From contig NW_003154326.1 of assembly GCF_000003605.2 (NCBI RefSeq), forward strand, positions 1 to 11,173: DNA of 11,173 bases, written 5' to 3'. Every line of letters starts with the position of its first letter. The stretch's first letter is position 1. Under the pieces are notes generated by a model. It did no database searches, was not told where the DNA came from, and saw nothing but the letters and a program-made list of their open reading frames with translations. The translations under genes were made by a program, and so were the position numbers. The stretch comes from Saccoglossus kowalevskii. Its lineage: Eukaryota; Hemichordata; Enteropneusta; Harrimaniidae. Shown piece after piece: positions 6,155-11,173 of this stretch.

Positions 6155-6688
6155 AATCACAGGTAATTATTAACCCAGGGAGTCCTATATACATAATATG
6201 TTTGATAAAAGTTCTGTCTTGAATGAATTAGACTCAGTTGCTCCAGTCACAGGTAATTATTAACCCAGGGAGTCGTATATACATAGTATGGTTGAAGAAA
6301 GTCCTGTCTTGAATGAATTGGACTCAGCCTCCGGTCAAAGGTAATTATTAACCCAGGGAGTCCTATATACATAATATGTTCGATAAAAGTCCTGTCTTAA
6401 ATGAATTAGACACAGTCGCTCCAGTCACAGGTAATTATTAACCCAGGGAGTCCTATATACATAATATGTTTGAAGATAGTCCTGTCTTAAATGAATTGGA
6501 CTCAGCCTCCGGTCACAGGTAATTATTAACCCAGGGAGTCTTATATACATAATATGTTTGATAAAAGTCCTGTCTTGAATGAATTAGACTCATCTGCTCC
6601 AGTCACAGGAAATTATTAACCCAGGGAGTCCTATATATACGATATATATGTTTGATAAAAGTCCTGTCTTGAATGAATTAGACTCAGT
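6155..6688 (+). repeat. Higher-order block (~534 bp), copy 2 of 2
   Basis: This is the second copy of 4269-4802. Sequence departs on the left at CCAATC versus CCAGTC, and on the right at CAGTCGC versus CAGCCGC. Both flanks are other versions of the 90-bp unit, so the duplication is flanked by homologous sequence, as expected for unequal exchange. Confidence 0.85.
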
Positions 6689-7142
6689 CGCTCCAGTCAC
6701 AGGTAATTATTAACCCAGGGAGTCCTATATACATAATATGTTTGATAAAAGTCCTGTCTTGAATGAATTAGACTCAGCCTCCAGTCACAGGTAATTATTA
6801 ACCCAGGGAGTCCTATATACATAATATGTTTGATAAATGTCCTGTCTTGAATGAATTAGACCCAGCCGCTCCAGTCACAGGTAATTATTAACCCAGGGAG
6901 TCCTATATATACGATATGTTTGATAAAAGTCCTGTCTTGAATGAATTAGACTCAGTCGCTCCAGTCACAGGTAATTATTAACCCAGGGAGTCCTATATAC
7001 ATAATATGTTTGATAAATGTCCTGTCTTGAATGAATTAGACCCAGCCGCTCCAGTCACAGGTAATTATTAACCCAGGGAGTCCTATATATACGATATGTT
7101 TGATAAAAGTCCTGTCTTGAATGAATTAGACCCAGTCGCTCC

Positions 7143-7616
7143 AGTCACAGGTAATTATTAACCCAGGGAGTCCTATATACATAATATGTTTGATAAAAGT
7201 CCTGTCTTGAATGAATTAGACTCAGCCTCCAGTCACAGGTTATTATTAACCCAGGGAGTCCTATATACATAATATGTTTGATAAAAGTCCTGTCTTGAAT
7301 GAATTAGACTCAGCCGCTCCAGTCACAGGTAATTATTAACCCAGGGAGTCCTATATATATGATATGTTTGATAAAAGTCCTGTCTTGAATGAATAAGACT
7401 CAGCCGCTCTAGTCACAGGTAATTATTAACCCAGTGAGTCCTATATACATAATATGTTTGATAAAAGTCCTGTCTTGAATGAATTAGACTCAGCCGCTCC
7501 AGTCACAGGTAATTATTAACCCAGGGAGTCCTATATACATAATATGTTTGATAAAAGTCCTGTCTTGAATGAATTAGACTCAGTCGCTCCAATCACAGGT
7601 AATTATTAACCCAGGG
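7143..7616 (+). repeat. Higher-order block (~474 bp) with the nonsense unit
   Basis: It matches 9385-9858 at an offset of 2242 bp. Order: extended SASSHR unit, standard, truncated unit with tatatatgat leader, unit preceded by CCCAGTGAG, Ile17 unit. On the right the two copies part at GGGAGTCC versus GGGTTAATT: the first goes on to the LVSAAL unit, the second jumps directly to the GYY unit, skipping two units. Confidence 0.85.
7364..7396 (+). pseudogene. Micro-ORF truncated at codon 11 (TTA to TAA)
   Basis: The frame reads MFDKSPVLNE and stops because Leu11 TTA has become TAA. The rest of the unit is intact and also carries CTA for Pro16, followed by CCCAGTGAG. No later in-frame start restores the tail. 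The same broken unit is at 9606-9638, with all the same markers, so the broken copy was duplicated with its neighbours. Confidence 0.7.
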
Positions 7617-8621
7617 AGTCCTATATGCATAATATGTTTGATAAAAGTCCTGTCTTGAATGAATTAGTCTCAGCCGCGCTGGTCACAGGTAATTATTAAC
7701 CCAGGGAGTCCTATATATATGATATGTTTGATAAAAGTCCTGTCTTGAATGAATTAGACTCAGCCGCTCCAGTCACAGGTAATTATTAACCCAGGGTTAA
7801 TTATATACATAATATGTTTGATAAAAGTCCTGTCTTGAATGAATTAGACTCAGCCGCTCCAGTCACAGGTTATTATTAATCCAGGGAGTCCTATATACAT
7901 AATATGTTTGATAAAAGTCCAGTCTTGAATGAATTAGACTCAGCCGCTCCGGTCACAGGTAATTATTAACCCAGGGAGTCCTATATACATAATATGTTCG
8001 ATAAAAGTCCTGTCTTAAATGAATTAGACTCAGTTGCTCCAGTCACAGGTAATTATTAACCCAGGGAGTCCTATATACATAATGTGTTCAATAAAAGTCC
8101 TGTCTTGAATGAATTAGACTCAGCCGCTCCGGTCACAGGTAATTATTAACCCAGGGAGTCCTATATACATAATATGTTCGTAAAAAGTCCTGTCTTAAAT
8201 GAATTAAACTCAGCCGCTCCAGTCACAGGTAATTATTAACCCAGGGAGTCCTATATACATAATATGTTTGATAAAAGTCCTGTCTTGAATGAATTAGACT
8301 CAGCCGCTCCAATCACAGGTAATTATTAACCCAGGGAGTCCTATATACATAATATGTTTGATAAAAGTCCTGTCTTGAATGAATTAGACTCAGTTGCTCC
8401 AGTCACAGGTAATTATTAACCCAGGGAGTCGTATATACATAATATGTTTGAAGAAAGTCCTGTCTTGAATGAATTGGACTCAGCCTCCGGTCAAAGGTAA
8501 TTAATAACCCAGGGAGTCCTATATACATAATATGTTCGATAAAAGTCCTGTCTTAAATGAATTAGACACAGTCGCTCCAGTCACAGGTAATTATTAACCC
8601 AGGGAGTCCTATATACATAAT

Positions 8622-8717
8622 ATGTTTGAAGATAGTCCTGTCTTAAATGAATTGGACTCAGCCTCCAGTCACAGGAAATTATTAACCCAGGGAGTCCTAT
8701 ATATACGATATGTTTGA
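8622..8717 (+). CDS. Extended hybrid micro-ORF, 31 residues, overlapping the next start
   Basis: The frame starts MFEDSPVLNELD with Leu11 as TTG, then has the SASSHR-type deletion followed by AGGAAATTATTA (from a GGA-type unit), so the early TAA is lost. It continues KLLTQGVLYIRYV and ends at TGA 8715-8717, overlapping the ATG at 8710 in another frame. It joins a FEDS 5' part (as at 4580 and 6466) to a different 3' part, a junction product. It is unique in the window and probably without function as a peptide. Confidence 0.25.
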   Translation: MFEDSPVLNELDSASSHRKLLTQGVLYIRYV

Positions 8718-9067
8718 TAAAAGTCCTGTCTTGAATGAATTAGACTCAGTCGCTCCAGTCACAGGTAATTATTAACCCAGGGAGTCCTATATACATAATA
8801 TGTTTGATAAAAGTCCTGTCTTGAATGAATTAGACTCAGCCTCCAGTCACAGGTAATTATTAACCCAGGGAGTCCTATATACATAATATGTTTGATAAAT
8901 GTCCTGTCTTGAATGAATTAGACCCAGCCGCTCCAGTCACAGGTAATTATTAACCCAGGGAGTCCTATATATACGATATGTTTGATAAAAGTCCTGTCTT
9001 GAATGAATTAGACTCAGTCGCTCCAGTCACAGGTAATTATTAACCCAGGGAGTCCTATATACATAAT

Positions 9068-9133
9068 ATGTTTGAAGAAAGTCCTGCCTTGAATGAATTT
9101 GACTCAGCCGCTCCAGTCACAGGAAATTATTAA
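9068..9133 (+). CDS. Hybrid micro-ORF: EE N-terminus with full-length tail
   Basis: The frame starts MFEESPALNEFDS with the tail AAPVTGNY. The EE pair elsewhere goes with the 88-bp SASGQR form; here it is joined to the 3' part of the Ala7/Phe11 unit at 5030. The crossover lies between codons 4 and 7. It opens the block 9079-9468, which duplicates 5041-5430 at an offset of 4038 bp. Confidence 0.45.
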   Translation: MFEESPALNEFDSAAPVTGNY

Positions 9134-9605
9134 CCCAGGGAGTCCTATATATACGATATGTTTGATAAAAGTCCTGTCTTGAATGAATTAGACCCAGTCG
9201 CTCCAGTCACAGGTAATTATTAACCCAGGGAGTCCTATATACATAATATGTTTGATAAAAGTCCTGTCTTGAATGAATTATACTCAGCTGCTCCAATCAC
9301 AGGTAATTATTAACCTAGGGAGTCCTATATATATGATATGTTTGATAAAAGTCCTGTCTTGAATAAATTAGACTCAGCCGCTCCGGTCACAGGTAATTAT
9401 TAACCCAGGGAGTCCTATATACATAATATGTTTGATAAAAGTCCTGTCTTGAATGAATTAGACTCAGCCTCCAGTCACAGGTTATTATTAACCCAGGGAG
9501 TCCTATATACATAATATGTTTGATAAAAGTCCTGTCTTGAATGAATTAGACTCAGCCGCTCCAGTCACAGGTAATTATTAACCCAGGGAGTCCTATATAT
9601 ATGAT

Positions 9606-9638
9606 ATGTTTGATAAAAGTCCTGTCTTGAATGAATAA
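9606..9638 (+). pseudogene. Second copy of the codon-11 truncated micro-ORF
   Basis: This is the same TTA-to-TAA change as at 7364, within the block 9385-9858 that duplicates 7143-7616 at an offset of 2242 bp. Retention of a nonsense copy through duplication shows that not every unit needs an intact frame. Confidence 0.7.
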
Positions 9639-11135
9639 GACTCAGCCGCTCTAGTCACAGGTAATTATTAACCCAGTGAGTCCTATATACATAATATGTT
9701 TGATAAAAGTCCTGTCTTGAATGAATTAGACTCAGCCGCTCCAGTCACAGGTAATTATTAACCCAGGGAGTCCTATATACATAATATGTTTGATAAAAGT
9801 CCTGTCTTGAATGAATTAGACTCAGTCGCTCCAATCACAGGTAATTATTAACCCAGGGTTAATTATATACATAATATGTTTGATAAAAGTCCTGTCTTGA
9901 ATGAATTAGACTCAGCCGCTCCAGTCACAGGTTATTATTAATCCAGGGAGTCCTATATACATAATATGTTTGATAAAAGTCCTGTCTTGAATGAATTAGA
10001 CTCAGCCGCTCTGGTCACAGGTAATTATTAACCCAGTGAGTCCTATATACATAATATGTTTGATAAAAGTCCTGTCTTGAATGAATTAGACTCAGTCGCT
10101 CCAGTCACAGGTAATTATTAACCCAGGGAGTCCTATATACATAATATGTTTGATAAAAGTCCTGTCTTGAATGAATTAGACTCAGCCGCTCCAATCACAG
10201 GTAATTATTAACCCAGGGAGTCCTATATACATAATATGTTTGATAAAAGTCCTGTCTTGAATGAATTAGACTCAGTTGCTCCAGTCACAGGTAATTATTA
10301 ACCCAGGGAGTCCTATATACATAATATGTTTGATAAAAGTCCTGTCTTGAATGAATTAGACTCAGCCGCTCCAGTCACAGGTAATTATTAACCCAGGGAG
10401 TCCTATATATATGATATGTTTGATAAAAGTCCTGTCTTGAATGAATTAGACTCAGCCGCTCCAGTCACAGGTAATTATTAACCCAGGGAGTCCTATATAC
10501 ATAATATGTTTGATAAAAGTCCTGTCTTGAATGAATTAGACTCAGCCGCTCCAGTCACAGGTAATTATTAACCAAGGTAGTCCTATATACATAATATGTT
10601 TGATAAAAGTTCTGTCTTGAATGAATTAGACTCAGCTGCTCCAGTCACAGGTAATTATTAACCCAGGGAGTCCTATATATATGATATGTTTGATAAAAGT
10701 CCTGTCTTGAATGAATTAGACTCAGCCGCTCCAGTCACAGGTAATTATTAACCCAGGGAGTCCTATATACATAATATGTTTGATAAAAGTCCTGTCTTGA
10801 ATAAATTAGACTCAGTCGCTCCAGTCACAGGTAATTATTAACCCACGGAGTCCTATATATATGATATGTTTGATAAAAGTCCTGTATTGAATGAATTAGA
10901 CTCAGCCGCTCCAGTCACAGGTAATTATTAACCCAGGGAGTCCTATATATACGATATGTTTGATAAAAGTCCTGTCTTGAATGAATTAGACTCAGTCGCT
11001 CCAGTCACAGGTAATTATTAACCCAGGGAGTCCTATATACATAATATGTTTGATAAAAGTCCTGTCTTGAATGAATTAGACTCAGCCGCTCCAATCACAG
11101 GTAATTATTAACCCAGGGAGTCCTATATACATAAT

Positions 11136-11173
11136 ATGTTTGATAAAAGTCCTGTCTTGAATAAATTAGACTC
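11136..11173 (+). CDS. Partial micro-ORF at the window edge
   Basis: The last unit starts MFDKSPVLNKLD and is cut after 38 bases. Lys10 (AAA) also occurs at 5300, 9338 and 10776. The array evidently continues past the edge. Confidence 0.35.
   Translation, partial: MFDKSPVLNKLD

Larger units (their letters stand above)
1..11173 (+). repeat. Giant tandem array of a ~90-bp unit, 125 copies, filling the window
   Basis: The same ~90-bp unit follows itself head to tail with no unique sequence anywhere. Taking the micro-ORF start codon as register, the first start is at 15 and the last at 11136. Steps are 90 bp except: 88 bp after starts 195, 373, 645, 1714, 2432, 2610, 2878, 3146, 3324, 4402, 4580, 4942, 5750, 6288, 6466, 6738, 7186, 8444, 8622, 8800 and 9428; 94 bp after 461, 4668 and 6554; and 83 then 88 bp after 1003 and 1086. 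These steps sum exactly to the distance from 15 to 11136, so the parse is self-consistent. Copies usually differ at a few positions. Both ends of the array lie outside the window. Function is unknown. No long open frame crosses units: the three forward frames and the three reverse frames of the consensus each contain at least one stop per unit. Confidence 0.99.
9516..11173 (+). repeat. More uniform right-hand section of the array
   Basis: After the 88-bp unit at 9428 every complete step is 90 bp (18 units plus the partial one), and there is no 2-nt-deletion form, EE form or Cys5 form. Units are mostly the plain AAPVTGNY or VAPVTGNY type, with tatacataat, tatatatgat or, once, tatatacgat leaders. 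Private changes include CCAAGGTAGTCC near 10573, CCCACGGAG near 10841 and GTATTG in the unit at 10866. No higher-order blocks are obvious here past about 9858. Confidence 0.75.

Noticed and set aside
1-11173. CRISPR array
   Set aside because: The conserved period is the whole 90 bp; there are no unique spacers between short repeats, and variants are shared among many units.
1-11173. A repeat protein encoded by the array
   Set aside because: Although 90 is divisible by three, all six frames of the consensus contain a stop in each unit, and the 88-bp units break the phase as well.
1-11173. Assignment to a named organism or satellite family
   Set aside because: Base composition and the unit sequence are not diagnostic from memory, and no flanking gene is present.

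Overview
The whole 11,173-base window is one tandem repeat array. A ~90-bp unit is repeated head to tail in the same orientation from the first base to the last. I parsed it by hand into 125 units (124 complete, the last cut by the window edge), and no unique sequence lies between them. Neither end of the array is in the window, so its real length, flanking genes and replicon are unknown. Unit base composition is about 36% GC. There is no rRNA, tRNA, conserved enzyme gene, insertion sequence or CRISPR array. The organism cannot be assigned: a eukaryotic satellite, a repeat-rich AT-leaning bacterium, a plasmid or a large phage would all fit.

Each unit has the same anatomy: a conserved stretch containing CCCAGGGAGTCC, an AT-rich stretch in three main variants (tatacataat, tatatacgat, tatatatgat), then an ATG opening a micro-ORF. 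The usual product is 21 residues, starting MFDKSPVLNELDS with a tail of V/A-APVTGNY, closed by TAA just before the next CCCAGGG. Of 124 complete units, 99 encode the 21-residue form. Another 21 carry a 2-nt deletion giving a different tail (SASSHR, SASGQR or SASGHR; 16 stop at residue 18 and 5 run on to 28 or 31 residues). Two have a premature stop, and two adjacent units are scrambled by homopolymer contractions that look like sequencing errors. Whether the micro-ORFs are translated cannot be decided from this window. A 22-codon frame in a 90-bp repeat is not improbable by chance, and all copies share ancestry.

Above the 90-bp level, blocks of units recur in the same order. One block of about 5 to 9 units occurs at 1107-1749, 3381-4167 and 7513-8299. 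Others pair 4269-4802 with 6155-6688, 5041-5430 with 9079-9468, 7143-7616 with 9385-9858, and 1714-2147 with 6738-7171. Hybrid units at block junctions show in-register exchange inside the 90-bp unit. The right end (9516 to the edge) lacks the 88-bp units and is more uniform. This is the expected pattern of unequal crossing-over or segmental duplication.

No interplay with other genes can be read here. The candidate ideas are an amplified micro-peptide array, a repetitive transcript or binding-site platform (about 214 GANTC sites, two per typical unit), or neutral satellite DNA. What flanks the array would decide between them.
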